Below are positions 1 to 5,635 of a stretch of 6,993 nucleotides of DNA, piece by piece. The stretch spans positions 1 to 6,993 of the forward strand of contig JAADBR010000179.1 in the NCBI GenBank assembly GCA_009995705.1, given 5' to 3'. The notes below the pieces were generated by a model. It did not search any database. It saw nothing but the letters and a program-made list of their open reading frames with translations, and was not told the DNA's origin. The position numbers were made by a program, and so were the translations under genes. The stretch comes from Microcystis aeruginosa W13-11. Lineage in GTDB: Bacteria > Cyanobacteriota > Cyanobacteriia > Cyanobacteriales > Microcystaceae. Every line of letters starts with the position of its first letter. Position 1 is the stretch's first letter.

Positions 1-2
1 GT

Positions 3-293
3 CTCTATTTTCAGATCGATCATGCCAGTAACATCGTACTGTATGTCGGAGAGACGAAATTAAGCGCCCGCCAGCGTTGGCTGGGTTCCCACGATTGCAA
101 AGATTACGTTCTCAACTATATCGAGTTACACCGCCGCTACGATCTCGATGTGGCCGTTAATGCTTCCTTTTGGTATCATCCCCCCACCAAAAAGATTCTA
201 CAGCAGTGGGAACGGGAGCTTATTTATAAATGGCGACCTCCTTTCAATCAGGAGATGTGGCAGTTCTACGGGCAACCGTTTGGGAAAATCTAG
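3..293 (+). CDS. GIY-YIG-type nuclease, 3' fragment (5' end outside window)
   Basis: Translating from base 3 gives 96 open codons ending in TAG at 291-293. The frame starts LYFQIDHASNIVLYVGETK, which fits the two short beta strands of the GIY-YIG fold: a '(G)LY' strand at the left edge and 'LYVGET' as the YIG-like strand at residues 13-18. RQRW and HD follow, as in the helix carrying the conserved arginine, and near the end ERELIYKWRPPFN supplies the conserved glutamate and the 'PPFN' tail common to these proteins. Known for the family: single-strand or structure-directed DNA cleavage in repair, recombination or mobile-element roles. Only a few residues are likely missing at the N terminus if the first G of 'GLY' lies just outside. 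The HNH gene starts 51 bases downstream on the same strand, but nothing shows that they work together. The family call is fairly firm; the biological role is unknown. Confidence 0.7.
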   Translation, partial: LYFQIDHASNIVLYVGETKLSARQRWLGSHDCKDYVLNYIELHRRYDLDVAVNASFWYHPPTKKILQQWERELIYKWRPPFNQEMWQFYGQPFGKI

Positions 294-325
294 TAATCAG
301 CACGCTTCTGTTAGGATGGAGAATA

Positions 326-333
326 GCGATCGC
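326..333. repeat. HIP1 octamer GCGATCGC
   Basis: A perfect palindromic GCGATCGC lies between the GIY-YIG and HNH genes. This octamer is highly over-represented in many cyanobacterial genomes and supports that origin. Its function is not established. Confidence 0.85.
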
Positions 334-344
334 TAAGATAGTTC

Positions 345-638
345 ATGATTAAAAGAAACCGTTACCCCGATAATTGGGGGAAAATTGCCGCTAGGGTCAA
401 GGAAAAAGCCGGCTGGAAATGTCAGTGCTGCGGAATGCAGTGCTTACAGCCAGGGGAAAGTGTCAGCGACCTGACCATTTCCGAGCGCTCGATCCGCAAA
501 CTGGCCGTACACCACCATAACCGACAACCAGAGGACAATCGCCCCGAAAATCTGATCGCCCTCTGTAGCGCCTGTCACCTCGATCGCCACAAGTTCCGCC
601 TTGGCTCCGTGTCTATCGGTCAGTTGTCGCTATTTTAG
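345..638 (+). CDS. Small HNH endonuclease
   Basis: A 97-residue protein made almost entirely of one HNH (beta-beta-alpha metal) nuclease domain. Two zinc-knuckle pairs are visible: C26-x2-C29 and C74-x2-C77. The catalytic strand reads VHHHNRQPEDNRPENLI (residues 55-71) with H57/H58 and N69, followed by CHLDRH (77-82) giving the last metal-binding histidine. This spacing is typical of the stand-alone HNH proteins common in cyanobacteria, and the length fits a minimal domain. The start is the first ATG of the frame. The purine stretch AGGATGGA at 313-320 is too far upstream to be a convincing ribosome binding site. The stop overlaps the 3' end of the minus-strand gene by 4 bases. Known for the family: Mg2+-dependent nicking or cleavage of DNA. 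The target cannot be read here, and there is no restriction, phage or toxin partner in view. Confidence 0.85.
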   Translation: MIKRNRYPDNWGKIAARVKEKAGWKCQCCGMQCLQPGESVSDLTISERSIRKLAVHHHNRQPEDNRPENLIALCSACHLDRHKFRLGSVSIGQLSLF

Positions 639-877
639 GTTAGGTCTTCCAAATGTCGCAAACAGACGAGATTTTCTGGCGTTTCCCCAAAGATCGCTAT
701 ATTAGCTCCCAACTGACTGTATTCGGCTATTAATCGGTAGATTACTTCTAATTCTTGCTCTATCGCCTCCCTACGCTTTTTGTCAACTGCCAACGATAGT
801 TTTTCTCTGAGGACAAGGGATTCCCGATGCAACTCCTCGATCTTGTCATCGATGACGGGGGGAAAGATGGATGACAT
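635..877 (-). CDS. Small charged coiled-coil protein, unknown function
   Basis: An 80-residue minus-strand frame beginning MSSIFPPVIDDKIEELHRES. Residues about 8-55 are rich in E, K, R and L with heptad-like leucine/isoleucine spacing (IEELHRESLVLREKL, then RREAIEQELEVIYRLI), suggesting a long helical hairpin or coiled coil. The last 25 residues are more hydrophobic (ANIAIFGETPENLVCL). No signal peptide or membrane segment is seen. I do not recognise a family. It is preferred over the overlapping plus-strand frame (780-1010) because its composition looks like a soluble protein. It abuts the HNH gene tail to tail with a 4-base overlap, a common compact arrangement. The ribosome binding site is weak (a GAGAG-like stretch just before the ATG). 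It is probably a real small protein but could be a chance frame. Confidence 0.5.
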   Translation of the reverse strand: MSSIFPPVIDDKIEELHRESLVLREKLSLAVDKKRREAIEQELEVIYRLIAEYSQLGANIAIFGETPENLVCLRHLEDLT

Positions 878-881
878 GACT

Positions 882-919
882 CTCGATCGCTATGGTATCC
901 ATCCGCTAGAGCGATCGAG
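882..919. repeat. 10-bp perfect inverted repeat with 18-base loop
   Basis: CTCGATCGCT at 882-891 is the exact reverse complement of AGCGATCGAG at 910-919. The 18-base loop itself contains ATGG-TAT-CCAT. Both arms carry the CGATCG core of HIP1-like sites, so two HIP1-related sites in opposite surroundings could produce this by chance. It lies 5-42 bases upstream of the minus-strand start codon, within its leader or promoter. It could be an operator or a leader hairpin. There is no T-run, so it is not a simple terminator. Confidence 0.5.
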
Positions 920-954
920 CTTTCCGATTGTTTCCGGCTCGCGGGCGCTCAAAT

Positions 955-1027
955 TTTTGCTAGGGGATAACTTTGTACTATTATTGTCCGATCTAACTCT
1001 GTTTTGCTAGGGGATAACTTTGTACTA
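955..1027 (+). repeat. Two perfect 26-bp direct repeats, 47-bp period
   Basis: The 26 bases at 955-980 recur without mismatch at 1002-1027. Each copy contains GCTAGGGGATAACTTTGTAC. A degenerate ATTGT follows both copies a few bases later. The 21-base spacer is unrelated. The copies lie 119-191 bases upstream of the operon's first start codon and upstream of the TTGACA box. Two equal sites on one DNA face roughly every 4.5 helical turns would suit a dimeric or cooperative regulator. A short recent duplication or a fragment of a dispersed repeat would look the same. Confidence 0.85.
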
Positions 1028-1070
1028 ACTATTGTTTGGTTTGATTCCACCATTTAGCGGGATAGGTTAA

Positions 1071-1096
1071 TTGACAGGGAGTGATGGTGCTATCCT
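1071..1096 (+). promoter_or_regulatory. Weak sigma-70-type promoter candidate
   Basis: A perfect TTGACA at 1071-1076 is followed by TATCCT at 1091-1096, only 14 bases away instead of the usual 16-18 and matching TATAAT in four of six positions. An alternative TATTAG at 1099-1104 is too far (22 bases). The position, just downstream of the direct repeats and about 50 bases before the first ribosome binding site, is right for the operon promoter, but the -10 element is poor. Confidence 0.25.
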
Positions 1097-1133
1097 CGTA
1101 TTAGATGAGAAGACAGCCGTTTCGGCCATTTTT

Positions 1134-1139
1134 CAGGAG
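1134..1139 (+). promoter_or_regulatory. Ribosome binding site fixing the hydrolase start
   Basis: CAGGAG ends 6 bases before the ATG at 1146. This favours that ATG over the in-frame TTG at 1143, which would leave only 3 bases of spacing. Confidence 0.75.
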
Positions 1140-1145
1140 TGATTG

Positions 1146-2288
1146 ATGAGCGAAAGAAGTGAATTAATTCCCGTTATCAATACCGAAAACACCAGCCGCC
1201 GCGCCGACGTGATCTTTGTGCATGGTATAAATGCCGATCCGCGAAAAACTTGGATGACCGACAACAAGCGAGAAGGGTTTCCAGAGGAATCGTGGCTATA
1301 TTGGCTGGGTGTCGACATCCCCGATGTTGCTGTCTGGACTCTTGGCTATCCCGCTAGTGCTTTTGTTTGGCAGGGATTTACTATGGAATTGAAAGAGCGA
1401 GCGGAGAACATCACTAATTTGCTACTTACCTATCCCGGTTTAGACAACAATCGCCCTATCATTTTCGTCACTCACAGTATGGGAGGGCTGCTAATTAAGT
1501 ATATCTTGTGCCGCGCTCTGAGTGGGCATTGTACCGAGCCTAATGCCAAGTCTCTTGTCGAACGAACTAAGGGAATTGTATTTCTCTCCACACCCCATAC
1601 AGGCGCTAATTTAGCTAACTTTATTGAATTTGTCGCTTCTCTTTTTACCAATCCCAATGTCGGTGAACTGAAAAGAGATGAACCCAAGCTGCTAACACTC
1701 AATCGCAATTTTTGCGAGAGTTTCGACCAATTAGAGCTGCAGGTGCGGGTATTCTACGAGAAAAACCCAACCCCAATTAGAAAAGGCATTGTGGGGAATT
1801 TGATTCGCAAAATAGTAGTCAATGAAGATAGTGCAACTTTTGACAGAGATAAGATGCCAAACGTACCGATGACTCCTATAGATGCAGATCATACTAGCAT
1901 TTGTTGGCCAATAGAATCTTATCAATTTCGTCAAAGAGATCAACTGTATAGTAATATCCTTCAATTTATCAAGAATTGTCTAGTAATCCCACCCCCATTG
2001 AAAAACACATCTGCAACTATGCCTGTTTCCCCTGATATTGGTCTACAACCGGCCCCTAACGAGAAACTTCCGTCTCCCATAAACGAAAATGATCTACTGG
2101 ATATATTAGAGAGGATTAGCCCTACTCGGTTTAATAGGCTGATTTTTACACTCAACGTTCCCAAAAACTTGATGCCAGGTGAAGACAAGCCACAAACGCA
2201 AAGAGCGATCGATTTACTGGCATGGGCATTAGAACCGGGAGGATGTGAACTAGAAAAAATTAAGCAGGCTTTAGATAAGTTACTATGA
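1146..2288 (+). CDS. Alpha/beta-hydrolase (SERAC1/DUF676-like) effector with C-terminal EAD
   Basis: A 380-residue protein. Residues about 18-275 form an alpha/beta-hydrolase. VIFVHGI at 22-28 gives the oxyanion-loop HG. VTHSMGG at 108-114 is the nucleophile elbow with S111. FLSTPHTG is at 146-153, and DADHTSIC at 246-253 places the catalytic H249. E205 in VFYEK is a candidate acid by analogy with SERAC1-like proteins, where 'FYE' precedes 'VV..(D/E)SA', seen here at 224-230. There is no signal peptide or membrane helix, so it should act in the cytoplasm or on the inner membrane face. A proline-rich linker (about 281-313) leads to a compact 67-residue helical EAD (314-380) nearly identical to the N terminus of the next protein. 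Inference: the EAD recruits the hydrolase to the iSTAND partner, and the hydrolase is the output that cleaves a lipid, ester or thioester. The TGA overlaps the next ATG by 4 bases. The fold and catalytic serine are firm; the substrate and toxic role are inferred. Confidence 0.85.
   Translation: MSERSELIPVINTENTSRRADVIFVHGINADPRKTWMTDNKREGFPEESWLYWLGVDIPDVAVWTLGYPASAFVWQGFTMELKERAENITNLLLTYPGLDNNRPIIFVTHSMGGLLIKYILCRALSGHCTEPNAKSLVERTKGIVFLSTPHTGANLANFIEFVASLFTNPNVGELKRDEPKLLTLNRNFCESFDQLELQVRVFYEKNPTPIRKGIVGNLIRKIVVNEDSATFDRDKMPNVPMTPIDADHTSICWPIESYQFRQRDQLYSNILQFIKNCLVIPPPLKNTSATMPVSPDIGLQPAPNEKLPSPINENDLLDILERISPTRFNRLIFTLNVPKNLMPGEDKPQTQRAIDLLAWALEPGGCELEKIKQALDKLL
2081..2275 (+). repeat. 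EAD-coding direct repeat, copy 1 (in hydrolase gene)
   Basis: This 195-base segment matches 2311-2505 at 188 positions. Differences fall at 2085, 2128, 2221, 2229, 2233, 2237 and 2241; the stretch 2129-2220 is identical over 92 bases. It encodes the C-terminal EAD of the hydrolase. The offset of 230 bases shifts the frame by two, matching the frame difference between the two genes. Confidence 0.95.
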
Positions 2289-3355
2289 ACATGAACGGCG
2301 GCGTAGAAATAAACAAAAATGATCTACTGGATATATTAGAGAGGATTAGCCCTACTCAGTTTAATAGGCTGATTTTTACACTCAACGTTCCCAAAAACTT
2401 GATGCCAGGTGAAGACAAGCCACAAACGCAAAGAGCGATCGATTTACTGGAATGGGCAGTAGCACCAGGAAGATGTGAACTAGAAAAAATTAAGCAGGCT
2501 TTAGAGAAAATGGGAATAAATTTAGGTGGATTGCCCTGTTCCCCAAAAGACCCAAATCAAATTCATAACATAGTTGAAGATAAATTATTTAACTTCGATC
2601 ATAGAGCAACTCTAAAAACATTTACAGAGGTTGTTGACCAATTAGAAGTACAAAAGAGTGCAGGAATTTTTATTTTACAAGAGTGCTGGTCTCAAGGTGG
2701 AAAATATTGCCATCGAAGATTAATTAATCATTTAAGAAATAGTACAGCCGAGGGCAAATTTCATACCTTTAATATTAATTATATTGACGGAGAATTAAGC
2801 TTAAAAGGACTTCTGTATCGCCTAGCTCATCAATTGAAAAAGAATCAAAATCTAGCAGAGCTAAATGAAAAAGAGATTATAGATATTCTGGTTAAAGAAA
2901 TTTCTGTCTTAATTCCTGAAGAAGACTCCGGACATATTTACTTATTTCACATTAAAGACTATGACTCTCTCTTAAAAGATACATCTTTCTGGGATTGCTT
3001 TTTTGAGCAATTTTGGAGTCGTTTCATTCAAAAATTTCCTAGTCTTGCCACAAGACATCATAGCCTAAAATTGATTTTCTTGTTTGAAACTCAGATTTGC
3101 ATTGAATTATCGCCAAGTTATATTGATAGGCTTTCTCAAGTTTATACTCAGACAAAAATAGTAAAGCTACCTTTAGAACCATGTGATATAGAGGAAATAA
3201 ATCAATGGCTGTACAATTTTTCCTGTCTTCCTCAACCGAAGATCAGGACAATAGTTGATCTCCTCAAGTCACTCAAGTTAACAGACAGAAAACCAGATCA
3301 AGTTTACGATTATCTAAAAAACCAAATGATACAACATCATCTACAGAATGTCTAG
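2285..3355 (+). CDS. EAD fused to an inactive STAND-like (iSTAND) domain
   Basis: 356 residues. The start ATG overlaps the previous stop (ATGA), which implies translational coupling; a second ATG six bases on (2291) is an alternative. Residues 11-77 are the EAD, matching the hydrolase EAD in 58 of 67 positions. After a short linker, residues about 100-340 resemble a STAND NTPase: LFNFDHRATLKTF (101-113), then hydrophobic strand AGIFILQECW (126-135) leading to SQGGKYC (136-142) where a P-loop GxxxxGK(S/T) should be. K140 remains, but the first glycine is C134 and the S/T is Y141. A Walker-B-like strand is HIYLFHIKDYD (217-227), and LKLIFLFE resembles a later sensor strand. Nucleotide hydrolysis is therefore doubtful. 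Known of the family: iSTAND proteins in MoxR-vWA ternary systems are thought to be scaffolds or sensors. The DNA beyond the EAD is visibly A+T-rich. The iSTAND label rests on motif reading, without a profile search. Confidence 0.7.
   Translation: MNMNGGVEINKNDLLDILERISPTQFNRLIFTLNVPKNLMPGEDKPQTQRAIDLLEWAVAPGRCELEKIKQALEKMGINLGGLPCSPKDPNQIHNIVEDKLFNFDHRATLKTFTEVVDQLEVQKSAGIFILQECWSQGGKYCHRRLINHLRNSTAEGKFHTFNINYIDGELSLKGLLYRLAHQLKKNQNLAELNEKEIIDILVKEISVLIPEEDSGHIYLFHIKDYDSLLKDTSFWDCFFEQFWSRFIQKFPSLATRHHSLKLIFLFETQICIELSPSYIDRLSQVYTQTKIVKLPLEPCDIEEINQWLYNFSCLPQPKIRTIVDLLKSLKLTDRKPDQVYDYLKNQMIQHHLQNV
2311..2505 (+). repeat. EAD-coding direct repeat, copy 2 (in iSTAND gene)
   Basis: Second copy of the 195-base repeat, starting 35 bases after copy 1 ends and encoding residues 10-74 of the iSTAND protein. 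Similarity stops abruptly at both ends, at the limits of the protein domain. This points to module duplication or gene conversion. Confidence 0.95.
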
Positions 3356-3373
3356 ATTTTTTTAGGAGAACTT

Positions 3374-4408
3374 ATGAGCAAAGTAACTGATAATTTTTAC
3401 ATCGATCCCAAATATCAACTTAAAGAGATACCCTCAGAGATAAAAGATGATATTCCTAAACAGGAAGAGCCAGAACCCTATGATTATGATCCTAAATCTG
3501 GACTGATTAAAGCTGTCAATCTCGCTATTTATTTAAGACGACCTTTATTATTAGAAGGAGAAGCAGGCTGTGGCAAAACTCGACTAGCTAGGGCAGTCGC
3601 TCATAAATTAAGACTGCCTTACTATCGCTGGGATGTTCGTTCTAATAGTAAAGCTCAGGATGGATTATATACCTATGATGCGATTTTACGCTTACATGAT
3701 GTGCAAATTCAAAAATTAGATAGACCTCCAGAAATGGAACCCAATAACCCTCAAAACAGCCAAAAAAATCAAGGTGAAAAAACTAACAAACGAGACCCTA
3801 GTAAACCCGAAGATTATCGAAAACTAGGAGCTTTGGGCAAGGCGTTCGATTTCAAAAGCTGCCCCTCTGTAGTCTTAATTGATGAAATTGATAAGGCGGG
3901 TATCGATTTCCCCAATGATTTACTGACAGTTTTAGATGAGCCTTGGAAATTTACTATTCCCGAAACGGGAGAAACAATCGAGGCGACTGAAGGCAATTAC
4001 CCCATTGTTATTATTACCAGCAATCGAGAAAAGGGCAACCTTCCCGCTCCTTTTTTGCGGCGCTGTATTTATTTCTATATTAAATTTCCCGAAGGGCGAC
4101 TGCGGGAAATTGTCAAAGCACATGATGAAAAGGCCAAGCAAGCTAAACAAGATGAAGGGGATATAATAGACCGTGCAATTGACTGCTTTCTGGAAATTCG
4201 TAAGGAGAAGAGCTTGGTAAAAAATCCAGGAACCAGTGAATTTTTAGACTGGCTAAAAGCGCTTAGAACTTTCGATGGAGAAGTTCCCGACGTGGCAAAA
4301 CAACTAACCGAAGGGATGCCACTACCTCATCGGGAATTGTTGTTTAAACATTCCGAAGACTGGCTCAAAGATTGGGAAGTTAAGTTCAAGATTAAGCCAC
4401 ATGAGTAA
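3374..4408 (+). CDS. MoxR-type AAA+ ATPase
   Basis: 344 residues with all main AAA+ motifs. Walker A is GEAGCGKT (62-69), and Walker B is VVLIDEID (166-173) with catalytic E171. Sensor-1 is TSN (215-217), and an arginine-finger-like FLRRC lies at 227-231. The arrangement LLLEGEAGCGKT and FLRRCIYFYIKFP is characteristic of MoxR-like ATPases, which usually pair with vWA proteins as chaperone-like remodelling machines. Residues about 118-147 form an N, Q, K and P-rich low-complexity insertion between the early core and Walker B, probably a surface loop. The C-terminal part (about 250-344) is the helical lid. A good ribosome binding site, AGGAGA at 3364-3369, precedes the ATG by 4 bases. The gap to the iSTAND gene is 18 bases, and the stop overlaps the vWA gene by 8 bases. 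It should be an active hexameric ATPase in the cytoplasm. The target it remodels is inferred to be the iSTAND-effector complex. Confidence 0.9.
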   Translation: MSKVTDNFYIDPKYQLKEIPSEIKDDIPKQEEPEPYDYDPKSGLIKAVNLAIYLRRPLLLEGEAGCGKTRLARAVAHKLRLPYYRWDVRSNSKAQDGLYTYDAILRLHDVQIQKLDRPPEMEPNNPQNSQKNQGEKTNKRDPSKPEDYRKLGALGKAFDFKSCPSVVLIDEIDKAGIDFPNDLLTVLDEPWKFTIPETGETIEATEGNYPIVIITSNREKGNLPAPFLRRCIYFYIKFPEGRLREIVKAHDEKAKQAKQDEGDIIDRAIDCFLEIRKEKSLVKNPGTSEFLDWLKALRTFDGEVPDVAKQLTEGMPLPHRELLFKHSEDWLKDWEVKFKIKPHE

Positions 4409-5480
4409 TTTTGACCCCAAACAAATGCTCGATGAAGTCTTCAAGCTGGTGCGCCAAGACTTTCAAATTGGCGTGAGTGAATATTTAGCGGCATTAAAAG
4501 CTCTCGCAGGAGGCTGGGGAGAAGAGGAAGAAGAACTAAGAGAAACCCTGCAATTGCTGTGGTGTCATTGTTTCTCACAGCAGGAACAATTTTATGGTAT
4601 TTGGGATACCGTCAAGATTAGTTTAAAAACAATTGAGCCGAATGACAAGCTCGAAAAAGAGTCAAAGTCTTTAGAAAAAACTGACTCAGATACCCAGATT
4701 GAAGTAACAAAAACCACCATTCCCTCAGAAACCAATTCATTAGAATGGCAAACTACTTATCGTTTGGGAACTGCTCCTACTCGCGCTCCTTTCATAACGA
4801 CAGAAACCGAGACCCCCAACGCCTTTCCGACAGATTTCCCCTTGTCTCGGCGGGCGATGGTTTACCATTGGCAGTATGTCAACCGTCCCGTCAAGGATGG
4901 CAGCGAGGATATCCTTGATGTAGATCAAACCGTAGAAAAAGCAGCCCATCAGGGTTTTTTCCTCTCTCCTTTTTATACCCGTAGAGAAACGAATCACGTT
5001 CACCTGCTGTTGCTCATCGATCAAAATGGCTCAATGACTCCTTTTCACTACCTGACTCGCGAATTAGTAGAGACTGCTAACTGTGAAAGTACCTTAGAGA
5101 AAGAGAACTTGAATGTTTATTACTTTCATAATGTTCCAGCAACAAGCATCTATCAAGACCCCTATCTAACTAAATCGATTTTGCTCGCTCAAGTGCTAGA
5201 AATGTGCAAAAGTAATACCAGTGTGTTGATTGTTAGCGATGGGGGAGCAGCTAGGGGATTTCGCCGTTTTGAGAGATTTGAAGCGACAAACCGGGTTTTA
5301 GCAGATATCAAACGGAAAACCAACTATATTGCTTGGCTAAATCCCATGCCTCAAAACCGTTGGGAAAGAACTTCAGCTCAACTCATCGCTTATCGAGTGC
5401 CTATGTATCCTATGAATAAGCAAGGATTGAGCAATGCTATTGATACTATTATGGGAAAAACTCTCTCTCACTACCGCTAA
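4401..5480 (+). CDS. vWA-domain partner of MoxR with variant MIDAS
   Basis: 359 residues. Residues 1-80 are a helical region with an acidic run GWGEEEEELRE (38-48). Residues 80-145 are a polar S/T/E-rich linker (TPNAFPTDFPLSRR at 138-151). The C-terminal half, about 199-359, is a von Willebrand A domain: strand HLLLLID (201-207), then DQNGSM at 207-212 in place of the usual DxSxS metal site, so N209 replaces the first serine while D207 and S211 are kept. LIVSDGG (276-282) supplies the third-loop aspartate D280. YIAWLNPMPQNRW is a later strand typical of vWA proteins paired with MoxR. The start ATG sits inside the end of the ATPase gene (8-base overlap), so the two are almost certainly made together and act as a complex. 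Known of the family: vWA and MoxR partners assemble metal-dependent remodelling complexes. Whether this MIDAS still binds metal is open. Confidence 0.82.
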   Translation: MSNFDPKQMLDEVFKLVRQDFQIGVSEYLAALKALAGGWGEEEEELRETLQLLWCHCFSQQEQFYGIWDTVKISLKTIEPNDKLEKESKSLEKTDSDTQIEVTKTTIPSETNSLEWQTTYRLGTAPTRAPFITTETETPNAFPTDFPLSRRAMVYHWQYVNRPVKDGSEDILDVDQTVEKAAHQGFFLSPFYTRRETNHVHLLLLIDQNGSMTPFHYLTRELVETANCESTLEKENLNVYYFHNVPATSIYQDPYLTKSILLAQVLEMCKSNTSVLIVSDGGAARGFRRFERFEATNRVLADIKRKTNYIAWLNPMPQNRWERTSAQLIAYRVPMYPMNKQGLSNAIDTIMGKTLSHYR

Positions 5481-5635
5481 ATTAGGACTCTTCTAGGCTC
5501 TGTGTGATAAGTTTAACTTACATAGGATCGATCTCTGTGTCTGGTGCTGTTCCCTCCACTCTCTCGCCAGCAGGACTGTATCTCAGAATACATTTTACCC
5601 ACTAAACCAAAAAGAGCCAAATTAGGAGACTGTTG
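5481..5635 (+). other. 155-base gap between vWA and FGE-like genes
   Basis: No gene, strong hairpin with T-run, or clear -35/-10 pair was seen here. The gap ends with a good ribosome binding site, TAGGAG (5623-5628), 7 bases before the ATG at 5636. It could hold a secondary promoter, or the FGE-like gene could be the last gene of a longer operon. Confidence 0.5.

Larger units (their letters stand above)
878..1145. other. Gene-free regulatory region upstream of the EAD operon
   Basis: No convincing gene lies in these 268 bases. The plus-strand frame running to 1010 ends in a hydrophobic, non-protein-like tail. The stretch separates the divergently placed minus-strand gene from the four-gene operon, so promoters for both should lie here. 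It holds a 10-bp inverted repeat (882-919), a 26-bp direct repeat (955-980 and 1002-1027), a TTGACA box (1071-1076) and a short hairpin (1116-1126) before the ribosome binding site. These are listed separately where supportable. Confidence 0.6.

Noticed and set aside
148..336. Plus-strand frame of 62 codons overlapping the GIY-YIG gene
   Set aside because: It lies in another frame of the GIY-YIG coding sequence and has no recognisable content.
780..1010. Plus-strand frame of 76 codons
   Set aside because: It overlaps the start of the minus-strand coiled-coil gene and runs through the first direct repeat. Its composition is S/L-rich with a hydrophobic end (FVLLLSDLTLFC) and no motif, so it is a chance frame.
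1116..1133. GCCG-TTT-CGGC hairpin followed by TTTTT as a terminator
   Set aside because: The stem is only 4 bp and the T-run ends one base before the CAGGAG ribosome binding site. A real terminator here would shut off the operon. At most it is a minor leader structure.
1143..1145. TTG as start of the hydrolase gene
   Set aside because: The ATG at 1146 is a stronger codon and has the better spacing (6 bases) from CAGGAG.
2081..2505. The 195-bp direct repeats as a mobile element or CRISPR-like array
   Set aside because: There are only two copies, no terminal inverted repeats or target duplications, and each is an in-frame protein domain in its gene. Domain duplication or gene conversion explains them better.
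4740..5024. Minus-strand frame of 94 codons
   Set aside because: It is antisense to the vWA gene, whose domain motifs are clear; it has no motif of its own.
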